NCBI RefSeq assembly: GCF_001886735.1
Contig: NZ_CP018076.1
Coordinates: 2,046,001-2,110,000, forward strand
Length of the DNA stretch: 64,000 nt
Source: Sulfitobacter alexandrii
GTDB lineage: Bacteria > Pseudomonadota > Alphaproteobacteria > Rhodobacterales > Rhodobacteraceae
Direction: 5' to 3'
Both the position numbers and the translations under genes were made by a program. A model generated the notes under the pieces. The model was not told the origin of the DNA, did no database searches, and saw nothing but the letters and a program-made list of their open reading frames with translations. Positions 37,565 to 47,000 of the stretch are shown in pieces (position 1 is the stretch's first letter; each line of letters opens with the position of its first letter).

Positions 37565-38564
37565 GACCCGCCCCGCCCAAAAGCGCCTCAAGTTCGCTTT
37601 CCAGTGCGGGAATGTCAACGTCGTCGGGGGGCCGGCGCATGGCCAGCGCGCGCTCGGCACGGGTCTGGGCGGTGGTCGTCATCTCGCCCGCGGCTTCGGC
37701 CACGGCGACACGGTCGGCCAGTGGTTGATTGCAATAAAGCGCCACGTCGCAACCCGCCGCCAGTGCGGCACGGGTGCTGTCCACGTGGCTGCCCTGAAGC
37801 GCCTTCATCGACAGGTCGTCGGTCATGATAAGGTTGTCAAAGTCCATCTCGTCGCGGATCAGGGACATGACGGCGGGCGAACAGGTCGCGGGGGCGGTGT
37901 CGATCGCGCTGTAGACGAGGTGTGCCGTCATCCCCATGGGCAGATCGTTCAGGGCCTTGAACGGGGCGAAATCCACCGCGCTCAGATCGGCATGGGGGGC
38001 ATCGACGCGCGGGAGATCGAAGTGGCTGTCCATCGTGGCGCGACCGTGGCCGGGAATGTGCTTGACCACCGGCAGCACGCCGCCGTCGAGCATGCCCTGA
38101 CCCGCCGCGCGGCCCAGCGTCGCGACGCGCGCGGGCTCCGTGCCGTAGCAGCGGTTGCGCAGGAAGTCATGCGTCCCGGGTCCGGCCACATCGACCATGG
38201 GGGCACAGTTGCTGTCGATGCCAAGCGCATGCAGTTCGGCGGCGATCAGGCGGTGGCGCAGGTACATCGCCCGCTCAGCCCCGTCCCCTGCCCGTGCGAC
38301 GAAGTCGAGCGGCGGCAGCCATTCGCGCCAGTGCGGCGCGCGCAGGCGCTGCACGCGCCCGCCTTCCTGGTCGATGGTGATCACGGCGTCATGGCCAGCC
38401 GCCTCGCGCATCTCGTCGCACAGGGCGCGGACCTGGTCGGGCGCGTCGATGTTCCGGGCGAACAGGATGAAGCCGAAGGGCCGCAGATCGCGAAAGAACG
38501 CGCGTTCGTCCGGCGTCAGCCGCAGCCCATCCGCGTCCAGAATCGTCGCCCCGAAGGGGGCCAT
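37557..38564 (-). CDS. nagZ: beta-N-acetylhexosaminidase NagZ
   Basis: Removes N-acetylglucosamine from the N-acetylglucosaminyl-anhydro-MurNAc peptides produced by cell-wall turnover, so it works with anmK in the same pathway. The 335 residues show the glycoside hydrolase family 3 core with DQEGGRVQRLR, LPVVKHIPGHGRATMDSH (catalytic His motif) and LIMTDDLSMKAL (the catalytic Asp). It begins at an ATG overlapping the SPOR stop (ATGA) and ends overlapping scpA. Confidence 0.95.
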   Translation of the reverse strand: MAPFGATILDADGLRLTPDERAFFRDLRPFGFILFARNIDAPDQVRALCDEMREAAGHDAVITIDQEGGRVQRLRAPHWREWLPPLDFVARAGDGAERAMYLRHRLIAAELHALGIDSNCAPMVDVAGPGTHDFLRNRCYGTEPARVATLGRAAGQGMLDGGVLPVVKHIPGHGRATMDSHFDLPRVDAPHADLSAVDFAPFKALNDLPMGMTAHLVYSAIDTAPATCSPAVMSLIRDEMDFDNLIMTDDLSMKALQGSHVDSTRAALAAGCDVALYCNQPLADRVAVAEAAGEMTTTAQTRAERALAMRRPPDDVDIPALESELEALLGGAGHG

Positions 38565-39583
38565 CAGCGGGTCACCACCGGAATGCAGTCCGCGTTTTCG
38601 GCCACGAGCGCGGAGCAGAAGCGGCGTGCGTCCGCGATGTCCTCGAACCCCATGGCGCGCAGGCGATAGAACACGCGGCCGCCGCTCGATGCCTTCTGGA
38701 TCACGCGCTTCTTGTCGCCCATGTACATGCCGAACCGGCCCTGCAACTGGTCCCATTGTTCGCGGGCGACCTCTGCGCTGTCGAAGGCGCCAAGCTGCGC
38801 CAGCCGGGTGCCGGTCGGCAGCGTGGCCGGATCGACCTCTTCCGTCGCCGGGGCGGCAGGCGCCGCGGCGGGGGTCGTCAGGGAGGCGCGGGTGATTACG
38901 GCCAGTTCGGCGGGCCGCCGCTTGGGCCGCAGCGAGTAGCGCACGCCGGGCGCGTCGATCACCGTGGCCGACCGTTCCTCTTCGGCCTCGACCACCTCGG
39001 CGACGACGTCCTCGGTGACTTCGGCCACGATGGCGTCGGTCTCGTCGTCGATGTCGGCCATGGGGGCGACGCCGTCGGTCAGCTTGGCCACCAGATCATC
39101 GACGTTTCCGGATTCAAGCGCGGTCGCGACCTCGTCCGCCGAGACAGCGGCGGGCGCCGGGGCGGCGGTTTCGCGCTCCTGTTGCGCATCTGTCACCATC
39201 GACGCCTGAACCACCTGGTCTTCCTCGGCAAGGTCGATGGGTTTGGGCGCCAGCCGCAGCTCATCCGCGGGCCTGCCGGCCGTGCCTTCGGCGGCGATCA
39301 CGTTGACGGAAAGGCCCTGATGATCGGCCAGTTCGCCTCCCGGTTCCTCGGGCCGCACACGCATGTCGCCGCTGGCCGCGCGGACCACCGGAATGCCGCT
39401 GACATCCCGCACGAGCAGCTTGTAGCCCCAGACGCCGATGCCCGCGATCAGCGCGAGCGAAACCGCGGCGCCTGCGATGTTCGTCAGCCTTTTCAGGCGC
39501 TTGGCCGCCGCAGTTGCACCGGTTTCGGACGCGGATTCAAAAGGGTATTCCCCCGTGGGGGAGGTCGTGTTGAAATCTGCCAT
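38564..39583 (-). CDS. SPOR domain membrane protein
   Basis: A 339-residue cell-envelope protein. One transmembrane helix at about 40-60 (LTNIAGAAVSLALIAGIGVWGYKLLV) anchors it, with a cytosolic N-terminus. A long low-complexity Ala/Glu-rich periplasmic linker follows, and the C-terminal ~70 residues (TRLAQLGAFDSAEVAREQWDQLQGRFG...FYRLRAMGFEDIADARRFCSALV) are the SPOR repeat that binds denuded peptidoglycan at the division site. The ATG at 39583 follows GTGAGGCA. It lies between argS and nagZ in a common order in this group. Confidence 0.92.
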   Translation of the reverse strand: MADFNTTSPTGEYPFESASETGATAAAKRLKRLTNIAGAAVSLALIAGIGVWGYKLLVRDVSGIPVVRAASGDMRVRPEEPGGELADHQGLSVNVIAAEGTAGRPADELRLAPKPIDLAEEDQVVQASMVTDAQQERETAAPAPAAVSADEVATALESGNVDDLVAKLTDGVAPMADIDDETDAIVAEVTEDVVAEVVEAEEERSATVIDAPGVRYSLRPKRRPAELAVITRASLTTPAAAPAAPATEEVDPATLPTGTRLAQLGAFDSAEVAREQWDQLQGRFGMYMGDKKRVIQKASSGGRVFYRLRAMGFEDIADARRFCSALVAENADCIPVVTR

Positions 39584-39659
39584 TTGTGCCTCACTGCCCG
39601 CGAGATACATCGCCGCGCGGGTCTGGATCGGGGTTGCCTGTCAGCGGCGCCGCACGTGC

Positions 39660-41405
39660 TTATCGCATCTCTTGCGCCGGATTGACCCCGAGAATACCAA
39701 GCCCTGCCGCAATTACAATCGCCGCGGACCGGGCAAGCGCGATTTTTGCCTGGCTGGTGGCAACGTCGTCTTCCTGCAGGAAGCGCAGTTCCGGCACCTC
39801 GTTCCCCCGGTTCCACAGCGAGTGGAAGTCAGAGGCGAGTTCGTAGAGATAGAAGGCCACCCGGTGCGGTTCGTTGCTGCGCGCGGCAGTCTCCACCAGA
39901 CGCGGCCATTCGGCCAGCTTGCGCAGCACGGTCTGCTCCGCCTCGTGGTCGAGGCGGGACAGGTCGGCAGCCGCCAGCGTCGCATCCTGCGTGTCGATCC
40001 CGGCCTCCGCCGCCTTGCGCAGCACCGACGCCACCCGCGCGTGGGCGTACTGGACATAGAACACCGGGTTTTCGCGGCTCTGCTCCAGCACCTTGTCGAA
40101 GTCGAAGTCGAGCATCGCGTCGTTCTTGCGGGTCAGCATCACGAAACGGGTCACGTCCGGCCCGACCTCGTCCACCACGTCGCGCAGGGTCACAAACGTC
40201 CCTGCCCGCTTGGACATCTTGAACGGCTCGCCGTTCTTGAACAGCTTGACCAGCTGCGTCAGCTTGATGTCCAGCGGCACCTTGCCCTCGGACAGGGCCG
40301 AAACGGCTGCCTTCATCCGCTTGACGTAGCCGCCATGATCGGCGCCGAACACGTCGATCAGCAGGTCGAAACCGCGCTGCACCTTGTCGTAGTGATAGGC
40401 GATGTCGGGCGCGAAATAGGTCCAGCCGCCATCGGATTTCATCACCGGACGGTCGACGTCGTCGCCGTGCGCGGTGGAGCGGAACAGCGTCTGTTCGCGC
40501 GGCTCCCAGTCTTCGGGCGTCTTGCCCTTGGGCGGCTCCAGCACGCCTTCGTAGATCAGGCCCTTGGCCTTGAGATCGTCGAGCGCCGCCTCGATCCGGC
40601 CGGTGCCGTAGAGCGATTTCTCGGAGTAGAACACATCCATCTCGACACCCAGCGCGGCCAGATCGGCGCGGATGAGGTCCATCATCCGATCCGTCGCGAA
40701 GTTGCGCACCTCTGCCAGCCAGACGTCCTCGCCTGCGTCGACATAGGCGTCGCCTACCTTGTCCTTCAGCGCCTCGCCCACCGCGATCAGGTAGTCGCCC
40801 GGATAGGTGCCATCGGGAAAGGCGACTTCCTGACCGTGCGCTTCGAGGTAGCGCAGGTAGACCGACCGCGCGAGGACATCCACCTGCGCGCCGCCGTCGT
40901 TGATGTAGTATTCGCGCGTCACCTCGTAGCCCGCGAAATCCAGCAGGCTGGCCAGGGCATCGCCGAAGACCGCGCCACGGGTGTGGCCGACGTGCAGCGG
41001 GCCGGTGGGGTTGGCCGACACGTATTCGACGTTCACGCGCTTGCCCGCGCCAAGGTCGCCGCGCCCGAACGCGGTGCCCCGCGCCAATACCTCCGCCGCG
41101 ATGCCCTGCCAGACCGACGGCGCCAGCCGCAGGTTGAGAAACCCCGGTCCGGCCACCTCGGCCGAGGTCACGCGCGCATCGGTCCCCAGCTTTGCCGCCA
41201 GCGCCTCGGCGATGTCGCGCGGCTTCATCTTCGCGGGTTTCGCGAGCACCATCGCCGCGTTCGTCGCCATGTCCCCGTGCGCGGGATCGCGCGGCGGTTC
41301 GGCCGTGATCGCATCGGTGTCGAGCCGGGCGGGCAGCACACCTTCTGCGACCAACTGGTCCAGACAGCTGAGGATCACATCGCGGATGTCGGCAAATAGG
41401 TTCAT
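39660..41405 (-). CDS. argS: arginyl-tRNA synthetase
   Basis: A class I synthetase with the 581-residue length normal for the group. The HIGH motif appears as [13 protein letters not shown], and the KMSKS loop as [13 protein letters not shown]. Other landmarks are [43 protein letters not shown] and the C-terminal tRNA-binding domain with [19 protein letters not shown] (DALR fold). It sits between dgt and SPOR genes. It is essential in translation. Confidence 0.97.
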   Translation of the reverse strand: MNLFADIRDVILSCLDQLVAEGVLPARLDTDAITAEPPRDPAHGDMATNAAMVLAKPAKMKPRDIAEALAAKLGTDARVTSAEVAGPGFLNLRLAPSVWQGIAAEVLARGTAFGRGDLGAGKRVNVEYVSANPTGPLHVGHTRGAVFGDALASLLDFAGYEVTREYYINDGGAQVDVLARSVYLRYLEAHGQEVAFPDGTYPGDYLIAVGEALKDKVGDAYVDAGEDVWLAEVRNFATDRMMDLIRADLAALGVEMDVFYSEKSLYGTGRIEAALDDLKAKGLIYEGVLEPPKGKTPEDWEPREQTLFRSTAHGDDVDRPVMKSDGGWTYFAPDIAYHYDKVQRGFDLLIDVFGADHGGYVKRMKAAVSALSEGKVPLDIKLTQLVKLFKNGEPFKMSKRAGTFVTLRDVVDEVGPDVTRFVMLTRKNDAMLDFDFDKVLEQSRENPVFYVQYAHARVASVLRKAAEAGIDTQDATLAAADLSRLDHEAEQTVLRKLAEWPRLVETAARSNEPHRVAFYLYELASDFHSLWNRGNEVPELRFLQEDDVATSQAKIALARSAAIVIAAGLGILGVNPAQEMR

Positions 41406-41487
41406 TCTGGGGCTCTTTCCTGTTGGCCCCCATGTACCACTTGGACCGGGCCAGTCAATCGGACTTGGCCCGTGGTCCTGCGGCCGG

Positions 41488-42660
41488 TCAGGCCGAACCG
41501 ATCAGGCGCGCGTGTTCTCCGATGGCGAAGCGGTCGGTCATCCCGGCGATGTAATCGGCCACCATGCGCGCCAGCGTCGTCCGGTCCTGTCCCGCTTCGG
41601 CGATGTGGCGCGCCCAGTGCTGCGGCAGCAGGTCGGGGTTCTCGAGAAAGAGGGGGAACAGGTCGTTCACGACACGGGTGACCTCGTCGCGCTTTCGCAT
41701 GACGGAGGGGGCACGGTACATCCGCTGGAACAGGAAGTCCCGGATCGCCCGGATGTCCTGCCACATCCCCTGCGAGAATTGCACGACAGGACGGCCGAGG
41801 TGCCGGATATCCTGCGGGCTCCGCGCGGCCGAGGCCGCCAGCGCCGCGCCCGATGTCTCGATCACGTCCGCCACCATCACGCCGAAGACCCGGCGCAGGG
41901 CCTCGTGCCTGCGGCGGTAGCTGTCGGTGTCGGGATAGAGCCGGTCGACCTCGGCGTAGGCCGGGCCGATCAGCGGCAGTTCCGCGATCTCGCCTTCGGT
42001 GAAGAGACCGGCCCGCAAACCGTCGTGCAGGTCGTGATTGTTGTAGGCGATGTCGTCGGACAGGGCCGCGACCTGGGCCTCCGCGCTGGCATGGGTGTGC
42101 AGCTCGAGGTCGTGAATCGCATTGTACTCGGCCAGCGCGTAGGGCAGTGCCGCGGTCGCCGGATCCCCGCCCTGCCCGGCGGTTACCGGGCCATTGTGCT
42201 TGGCGATGCCCTCCAGCGTGTCCCAGGTCAGGTTCAGCCCGTCGAAGGCGGCATAGTGCCGTTCCAGCCGGGTGACGATGCGGATCGCCTGGGCGTTGTG
42301 GTCGAACCCGCCGTAGGGCTGCATGAGCGCGTGCAGCGCGTCCTCCCCGGTGTGGCCGAAGGGCGTATGGCCCAGATCGTGGGCCAGCGCCACCGCCTCC
42401 GTGAGTTCCGCGTTCAGGCGAAGGGCGCCCGAGATCGTCCGCGCCACCTGCGCGACCTCGATCGAGTGGGTCAGCCGGGTGCGGTAGTAATCGCCCTCGT
42501 GCTCGACGAAGACCTGCGTCTTATGCTTGAGCCGCCGAAAGGCGCTGGCATGGATGATCCTGTCCCGGTCCCGCTGGTAGCAGGAGCGGAAGGTGCTTTC
42601 CTCCTCCGGCACGCGCCGTCCCCGGGCGCGCGACGGATCGGAGGCATAGGGCGCGTGCAT
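41488..42660 (-). CDS. dgt: deoxyguanosinetriphosphate triphosphohydrolase-like protein (HD domain)
   Basis: A 390-residue HD-domain hydrolase that degrades dNTPs to the nucleoside and triphosphate. The N-terminus [47 protein letters not shown] and the HD motif [19 protein letters not shown] with the metal-binding H..HD are clear; [18 protein letters not shown] follows. It lies 83 bp before argS. The substrate profile of the short alphaproteobacterial type is less certain than in E. coli Dgt. Confidence 0.94.
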   Translation of the reverse strand: MHAPYASDPSRARGRRVPEEESTFRSCYQRDRDRIIHASAFRRLKHKTQVFVEHEGDYYRTRLTHSIEVAQVARTISGALRLNAELTEAVALAHDLGHTPFGHTGEDALHALMQPYGGFDHNAQAIRIVTRLERHYAAFDGLNLTWDTLEGIAKHNGPVTAGQGGDPATAALPYALAEYNAIHDLELHTHASAEAQVAALSDDIAYNNHDLHDGLRAGLFTEGEIAELPLIGPAYAEVDRLYPDTDSYRRRHEALRRVFGVMVADVIETSGAALAASAARSPQDIRHLGRPVVQFSQGMWQDIRAIRDFLFQRMYRAPSVMRKRDEVTRVVNDLFPLFLENPDLLPQHWARHIAEAGQDRTTLARMVADYIAGMTDRFAIGEHARLIGSA

Positions 42661-42753
42661 GTGGCCGGTCCTTGTAGCCTGTCCTGCGGACTTCTATATT
42701 GAAGCTGGCCGGCAATGGAAACCGGCCCGCAATGCCCAGAACGGAGATGTCCG

Positions 42754-43077
42754 ATGAACATGCCGCCCAAAGTCACCTCCCGCGCCTTCGAACGCCTCGC
42801 CGAGATCGGCGCCGGCGACCAGGGCAAGGCGCTGCGCGTCGCGGTGGAGGGGGGCGGATGCTCGGGCTTCCAGTACGACATCGCCCTTGACGAGCCCAAG
42901 GACGACGACCTCGTTCTCGAAGGCTCCGGCCAGAAGGTGGTGGTGGACAGCGTGTCGCTGCCGTTTCTCGCCAACGCGGTCATCGACTTCTCCGAGGAAC
43001 TGATCGGCGCGCGGTTCACCATCGAGAATCCCAACGCCACCTCGGCCTGCGGCTGCGGCACGTCCTTCTCCATGTGA
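42754..43077 (+). CDS. erpA: iron-sulfur cluster insertion protein ErpA/IscA family
   Basis: A 107-residue A-type carrier that delivers [Fe-S] clusters to apoproteins. The three conserved cysteines are in VEGGGCSGFQYDIAL and the terminal ACGCGTSF (C-x-C). The ATG at 42754 is preceded by ACGGAGATG, and the N-terminus MNMPPKVTSRAFERLAEIG matches the family; the frame's first ATG, 13 codons upstream, would add a Cys/Pro-rich leader. Divergent from dgt and followed by xth after 67 bp. ErpA versus IscA is uncertain. Confidence 0.93.
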   Translation: MNMPPKVTSRAFERLAEIGAGDQGKALRVAVEGGGCSGFQYDIALDEPKDDDLVLEGSGQKVVVDSVSLPFLANAVIDFSEELIGARFTIENPNATSACGCGTSFSM

Positions 43078-43144
43078 TCCCCCTTCCCCTTGCCCCCCGG
43101 CGCCGGATCGGCGATAGCAGGGACAGCCGGCAGGGAGCGCGCGG

Positions 43145-43927
43145 ATGAAGATAGCCACCTTCAACATCAACGGCATCAAGGCCAGGGCCGAGGCGCTGCC
43201 CGCCTGGCTCGACGCGGCCAAGCCCGACGTGGTGGTGCTGCAGGAAATCAAGTCGGTGGACGACGCCTTTCCGCGGGACCTGTTCGAAGACCGCGGTTAC
43301 AACGTCGAGACCCATGGCCAGAAATCCTTCAACGGCGTGGCGATCCTGTCGAAACATCCGCTGGAGGACGTGAGCCGCGGCCTGCCCGGCGACGATGACG
43401 ACGACCAGTCCCGCTATATCGAGGCGACCGTCGTGGACGATCACGCGGCGCTGCGCGTCTGCGGGCTCTACCTGCCCAACGGGAACCCGGCGCCGGGGCC
43501 CAAGTTCGACTACAAGCTGGCATGGATGGACCGTCTGCGCGCGCGTGCCGAAACCCTGCTGGCCGAGGAAATGCCGTTCCTGATGGCGGGGGATTACAAC
43601 ATCATTCCCCAGGCCGAGGACGCCGCCAAACCCGACAGCTGGCGCGACGACGCGCTGTTCCGCCCCGCCGCGCGCGAGAAATTCCGCCGCCTGCTGAACC
43701 TCGGGCTGACGGATGCCTTCCGCGCCCGCACCCAGGGCCCGGGCCATTACAGTTTCTGGGACTACCAGGCGGGCGCGTGGAACCGCAACAACGGGATCCG
43801 GATCGATCATTTCCTGCTGTCGCCGGCCTGCGCGGACTGGCTGCGCGACTGCCAGATCGACCGCGACGTCCGGGGCGGCGACAAACCCTCCGATCACGTT
43901 CCCGTCTGGGTCGACCTCGATTTCTGA
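43145..43927 (+). CDS. xth: exodeoxyribonuclease III
   Basis: An AP endonuclease and 3'-exonuclease of base-excision repair. The 260 residues include FNINGIKARAEALPAWL, VVLQEIKSVD (metal-binding Glu), GLYLPNGNPAPG, MAGDYNIIPQAEDA and SDHVPVWVDL (catalytic Asp-His pair). The start MKIATFNINGIKAR is as in the family. It lies 67 bp after erpA on the same strand, probably separately regulated. It is followed after 12 bp by the second copy of the repeat element. Confidence 0.96.
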   Translation: MKIATFNINGIKARAEALPAWLDAAKPDVVVLQEIKSVDDAFPRDLFEDRGYNVETHGQKSFNGVAILSKHPLEDVSRGLPGDDDDDQSRYIEATVVDDHAALRVCGLYLPNGNPAPGPKFDYKLAWMDRLRARAETLLAEEMPFLMAGDYNIIPQAEDAAKPDSWRDDALFRPAAREKFRRLLNLGLTDAFRARTQGPGHYSFWDYQAGAWNRNNGIRIDHFLLSPACADWLRDCQIDRDVRGGDKPSDHVPVWVDLDF

Positions 43928-43939
43928 CCCTCTCTCCCG

Positions 43940-44170
43940 GGTCCGGAGCCGCCCTTGCTTGAGCGCCGAAGGGCATGCGGCAGGGGGCGGGGCAAGGAAA
44001 ATCGCCGCGGGGCCCCGCTTGCGGGGATACGGCTATTTTGCTTGCGCCGACGGCGGCCGCCTGCCAGCACGGGGATCAATCGAGGGCGGCACCGGACCCC
44101 GGGGACGGTGAGACCCGCAGCGCAAAATCAATAATCGCCTGCGCGCGCAGCGCGCGCCTTCGGATCACGC
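43940..44170. repeat. dispersed repeat, copy 2, with nested inverted repeats
   Basis: The outer arms 43940-43962 and 44076-44098 are 23 bp inverted repeats with three mismatches. The inner arms CAAGGAAAAT (43993-44002) and ATTTTGCTTG (44035-44044) pair at nine of ten positions. The tail (CCCGCAGCGCA, ATCAATAAT, TTCGGATCACGC) matches copy 1 at 21173-21411. The inner stem differs between copies in a paired way. It lies between the convergent xth and HNH genes, and its right end contains the HNH stop codon. Confidence 0.85.
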
Positions 44171-44749
44171 TTCCAGTTCCGCGTCCCAGTAGAGGAAATC
44201 CATCCAGCTTTCGTGCAGATGGCCCGGCGGGAACTTGCGGCCCATGTTGCGCAACTCCTCCGCTCCGGGCTGGCGCGGCGGCTTGCGCAGCGACAGTCCC
44301 GTCTGGTGCAGCGACTTCGACCCTTTCCGCAGGTTGCAGGGCGAACAGGCCGCCACCACGTTCTGCCATGACGTCACGCCGCCCCGGGCGCGCGGCACCA
44401 CGTGATCGAAGGTCAACTCCCCCCGCGCGCCGCAGTACTGGCAGCGGAATTCGTCCCTCAGAAATAAATTAAAGCGCGTGAAGGCCACGCGCTTTTGAGG
44501 TTTCACATAGTCTTTCAGGACGACGACCGACGGGATCCTGATCTCCGTCGAGGGGCTTCGGACCACGTCGTCGTATTCCGCCACGATGTCCACCCGGTCC
44601 AGCCACTTCGCCTTGATCGCCTCCTGCCAGGGCCACAGCGACAGCGGGTAGTAACTGAGCGGCCTGTAATCCGCGTTGAGCACCAGCGCGGGCCTGTGTT
44701 TCAGCCCCGCCGGCTGCCTGGTGAATTCGGTCCTGAAATCGCCGTCCAT
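44165..44749 (-). CDS. HNH endonuclease family protein
   Basis: A 194-residue protein. The HNH nuclease motif is complete: CQYCGARGELTFDHVVPRARGG, then WQNVVAACSPCNLRKG, with two CxxC pairs for zinc and the HN-H residues. The N-terminus VLNADYRPLSYYPLSLWPWQEAIKAKW is typical of this stand-alone HNH family. The biological role is unknown. A promoter-like pair lies upstream. The stop codon lies in the conserved end of the repeat element. Confidence 0.9.
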   Translation of the reverse strand: MDGDFRTEFTRQPAGLKHRPALVLNADYRPLSYYPLSLWPWQEAIKAKWLDRVDIVAEYDDVVRSPSTEIRIPSVVVLKDYVKPQKRVAFTRFNLFLRDEFRCQYCGARGELTFDHVVPRARGGVTSWQNVVAACSPCNLRKGSKSLHQTGLSLRKPPRQPGAEELRNMGRKFPPGHLHESWMDFLYWDAELEA

Positions 44750-44780
44750 GTCCGGTCCCGTCCCCTGCCCGTTTGCCTTG

Positions 44781-44808
44781 ACTATATCTCGTGGTCGAAC
44801 TCTGGCAA
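44781..44808 (-). promoter_or_regulatory. predicted sigma-70-type promoter of the HNH gene
   Basis: On the minus strand TTGCCA (44808-44803) and TATAGT (44786-44781) are separated by 16 bp; the HNH start is 32 bp downstream. The -10 is close to consensus, which is rare in this GC-rich sequence. Confidence 0.5.
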
Positions 44809-44874
44809 GTCCAACATCGGCACAAGATGTCGCGGGCAGGATTACCCGGCGAAGGTGACAGTTTTATAACCGTC

Positions 44875-45540
44875 TCACAGACCCAGCTTGTCGCGCATGA
44901 AGGCCAGCGCCACGCTCAACCCGTCGGGGGCGATGCCGTGGCCGGTGCCCTTCATCACGTGGGCATAGACATCCTGCCATCCGGCCTCCTGCAGCGCCTC
45001 GGCGGCCTGCGGCAGCGACTGCGGCGGCACCACGTCATCCGCATCCCCGTGGACCAGCAGCACCGGCGGACGCACCACCGTCTCGTCCTTCAGCAGGTCG
45101 GGCGAGAGCAGCCGGCCGGAGAAGGCGACGATCCCGGCGACGGCGTCCTCACGCCGGGGCGCCACGTGCAGCGCCATCATCGTGCCCTGCGAAAAGCCAA
45201 AGAGCACGACCTGCTCCGGGAGCACGTCCTCGTCCACCATCAGCGCGTCGAGAAACGCATCGAGGTCGGCAACCGCCTGGCGCATGCCGCGCTCGGCTTC
45301 CTCCTCGGAGCTGCCGTCGATCCAGGGGATTGGAAACCACTGGTAGCCGCTGGGCATCCCCGGCACGGTTTCGGGCGCGTCGGGGGCCACGAAAAGCGTA
45401 TCGGGCAGGTGTTCGCCCAGCGGGTCCGCAAGGCCCAGCAGGTCGGCCCCGTTCGCCCCGTAGCCATGCAGGAAGACGACGACGGATCTCGTTTCCCCCG
45501 ATTTCGGCGCGCGGCGTTCTGCGTTCAATACTCGTGTCAT
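44875..45540 (-). CDS. alpha/beta hydrolase (phospholipase/carboxylesterase type)
   Basis: A 221-residue esterase. The nucleophile elbow is LFGFSQGTMMALHVA (Ser in GFSQG), oxyanion region VVFLHGYGANGADLLGLAD, acid PVLLVHGDADDVVPPQS (Asp), and histidine GTGHGIAPDGLS. It is like the YpfH/acyl-protein thioesterase group, so acyl- or phospholipid-ester substrates are likely. It begins in an ATGA overlap with the DNA glycosylase gene and is the last gene of the cobK-alkA-like-esterase run. Confidence 0.92.
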   Translation of the reverse strand: MTRVLNAERRAPKSGETRSVVVFLHGYGANGADLLGLADPLGEHLPDTLFVAPDAPETVPGMPSGYQWFPIPWIDGSSEEEAERGMRQAVADLDAFLDALMVDEDVLPEQVVLFGFSQGTMMALHVAPRREDAVAGIVAFSGRLLSPDLLKDETVVRPPVLLVHGDADDVVPPQSLPQAAEALQEAGWQDVYAHVMKGTGHGIAPDGLSVALAFMRDKLGL

Positions 45541-46172
45541 CCCAACCCTTCCCTGTTCTTCAGCTGTCGGTAGTAGGCAAATAGCGCGCGGGCCGCAACC
45601 GACCGCCAGGGCGACCAGTTCTCCGCCAGCGCGGCGAGCGCCTGTGCCGACGGGCGCGCGGGGAGACCAAAAAGATGTCGCGCCGCCTCCTGCAGGGCGA
45701 GATCGCCGGGCGGGAAGCCATCGGCCCGGCCAAGCGCGAACATCACGTAGATCTGCGCCGTCCAGGGCCCGATTCCCTTCTGGGTCCGCAACAGGGCCTC
45801 CGCCTCCGCGTCCGGCATTCCGGCCAGTGCGTCGAAGTCGAGGTCGGCCCGCGCCAGCGCCGCGACATAACGTGCCTTCGGTCGGCTGAGACCCGCGGCG
45901 CAAAGTGCCGCTTCGTCGACCGCGCGCACGGACGCCGCATCGCCCAGCCCCGCCGCCTGCAAGCGCGCGCGGATCGCGTCGGCGGAGGCAACGCTGACCT
46001 GCTGGCTGACGATGATGTCCACCAGCGCGGCGAAGCCCTGCGGTTTCAGGCGCAGCGGTAGCGGGCCGACGGTTTCGAGAACGGGCGCGAAACGGGGCTC
46101 GCGCGCGGCGAGCCACGCCGCGCCCTCGGCGAGGTCCGCTTCCGACCTGATGATGCGGCCCGTCCCGCTCAC
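45537..46172 (-). CDS. DNA-3-methyladenine glycosylase (AlkA/HhH-GPD family)
   Basis: A 211-residue base-excision glycosylase. The helix-hairpin-helix motif and the conserved aspartate lie in LLRTQKGIGPWTAQIYVMFALGRADGFPPGDLALQ, and QGFAALVDIIVSQQVSVASADAIRARL is the other conserved segment. It lacks the N-terminal domain of E. coli AlkA, as many alphaproteobacterial proteins do. It starts at a GTG overlapping the cobK stop, and its stop overlaps the esterase start; it is translationally coupled to both. Confidence 0.92.
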   Translation of the reverse strand: MSGTGRIIRSEADLAEGAAWLAAREPRFAPVLETVGPLPLRLKPQGFAALVDIIVSQQVSVASADAIRARLQAAGLGDAASVRAVDEAALCAAGLSRPKARYVAALARADLDFDALAGMPDAEAEALLRTQKGIGPWTAQIYVMFALGRADGFPPGDLALQEAARHLFGLPARPSAQALAALAENWSPWRSVAARALFAYYRQLKNREGLG

Positions 46173-46897
46173 AGCGCCGCGACCCAGTCCAGGACGGCCT
46201 CCACTTCCGTGAACACCCGCGCGTCTTCGGGCAGCGCGGGCCGCGCGACCAGGATCACCGGCAGGTCCAGCGCCAGCGCGGCATCCAGCTTGGGGCGGCT
46301 GGGACGGCCGCCCAGATTGCGGCAGATCAGCATGTCGACCCGCAGGTCGCGGAACAGGGCTTCTTCCTGCGCGGCGTCGAAGGGTGGGTTGCCGAACACC
46401 GGTTCCACGAACTCGTAGGGCGGCACACGCCCGTGCCGCGTCGTCTGGCGCAGCAGCAGCCGCGCGCCGCGAAAGGCCCGGTACTGCGGAAGGCTGTCCC
46501 AGCCGGTGGCCGAGAAGACCCGCGCCCCCGTCCCGATCAGCGGCATCGCGGCGGCCACATCGGGCACCTCGCGCCAGTTCGCCGCCTCGAGGCCCCAGCC
46601 GGGACGCGACAGGCTCACGAAGGGCCGGCCGGCGATCAGCGCGGCGGCATGGCCGGTCCGGCTCATCAGGCCGTCGAAGCCGTGGCTTGCGTCGATCACG
46701 GCATCAACCGATGCCATCTCCGCGGCCAGCCGGCCCGGATCGTCGAAGGCGGTCAGCCGGCAGGGCACCGGCATCGGGTCCGGGCCGCGCGGCGGTTCGG
46801 ACACCAGCGCCTGCACCACGGCCCCTTCGTCCCGCAGGGCCACGGCGATGCGGCGGGCCTCGGCGCTGCCTGCCAGAAGAAGGATTCTGCGCGTCAT
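46169..46897 (-). CDS. cobK: precorrin-6A reductase CobK
   Basis: Reduces precorrin-6A in aerobic cobalamin synthesis. The 242 residues start with RRILLLAGSAEARRIAVAL (Rossmann-like) and include VDAVIDASHGFDGLMSRTG and LICRNLGGRPSRPKLDAALAL, the family signature. It stands alone here, with no other cob gene in this window, but co-located with a DNA glycosylase and an esterase. The sequence gives no clue why. Confidence 0.92.
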   Translation of the reverse strand: MTRRILLLAGSAEARRIAVALRDEGAVVQALVSEPPRGPDPMPVPCRLTAFDDPGRLAAEMASVDAVIDASHGFDGLMSRTGHAAALIAGRPFVSLSRPGWGLEAANWREVPDVAAAMPLIGTGARVFSATGWDSLPQYRAFRGARLLLRQTTRHGRVPPYEFVEPVFGNPPFDAAQEEALFRDLRVDMLICRNLGGRPSRPKLDAALALDLPVILVARPALPEDARVFTEVEAVLDWVAAL

Positions 46898-47000
46898 GGT
46901 CCGACATTAGCCACCGCCGGCGCGGGAGCAAGGGTGCCACCGGGGCTTGCCCCCCCGTTCCCGCAGGAGTACGCCTTGGCCGAAGCAAGGACCGGTACCC

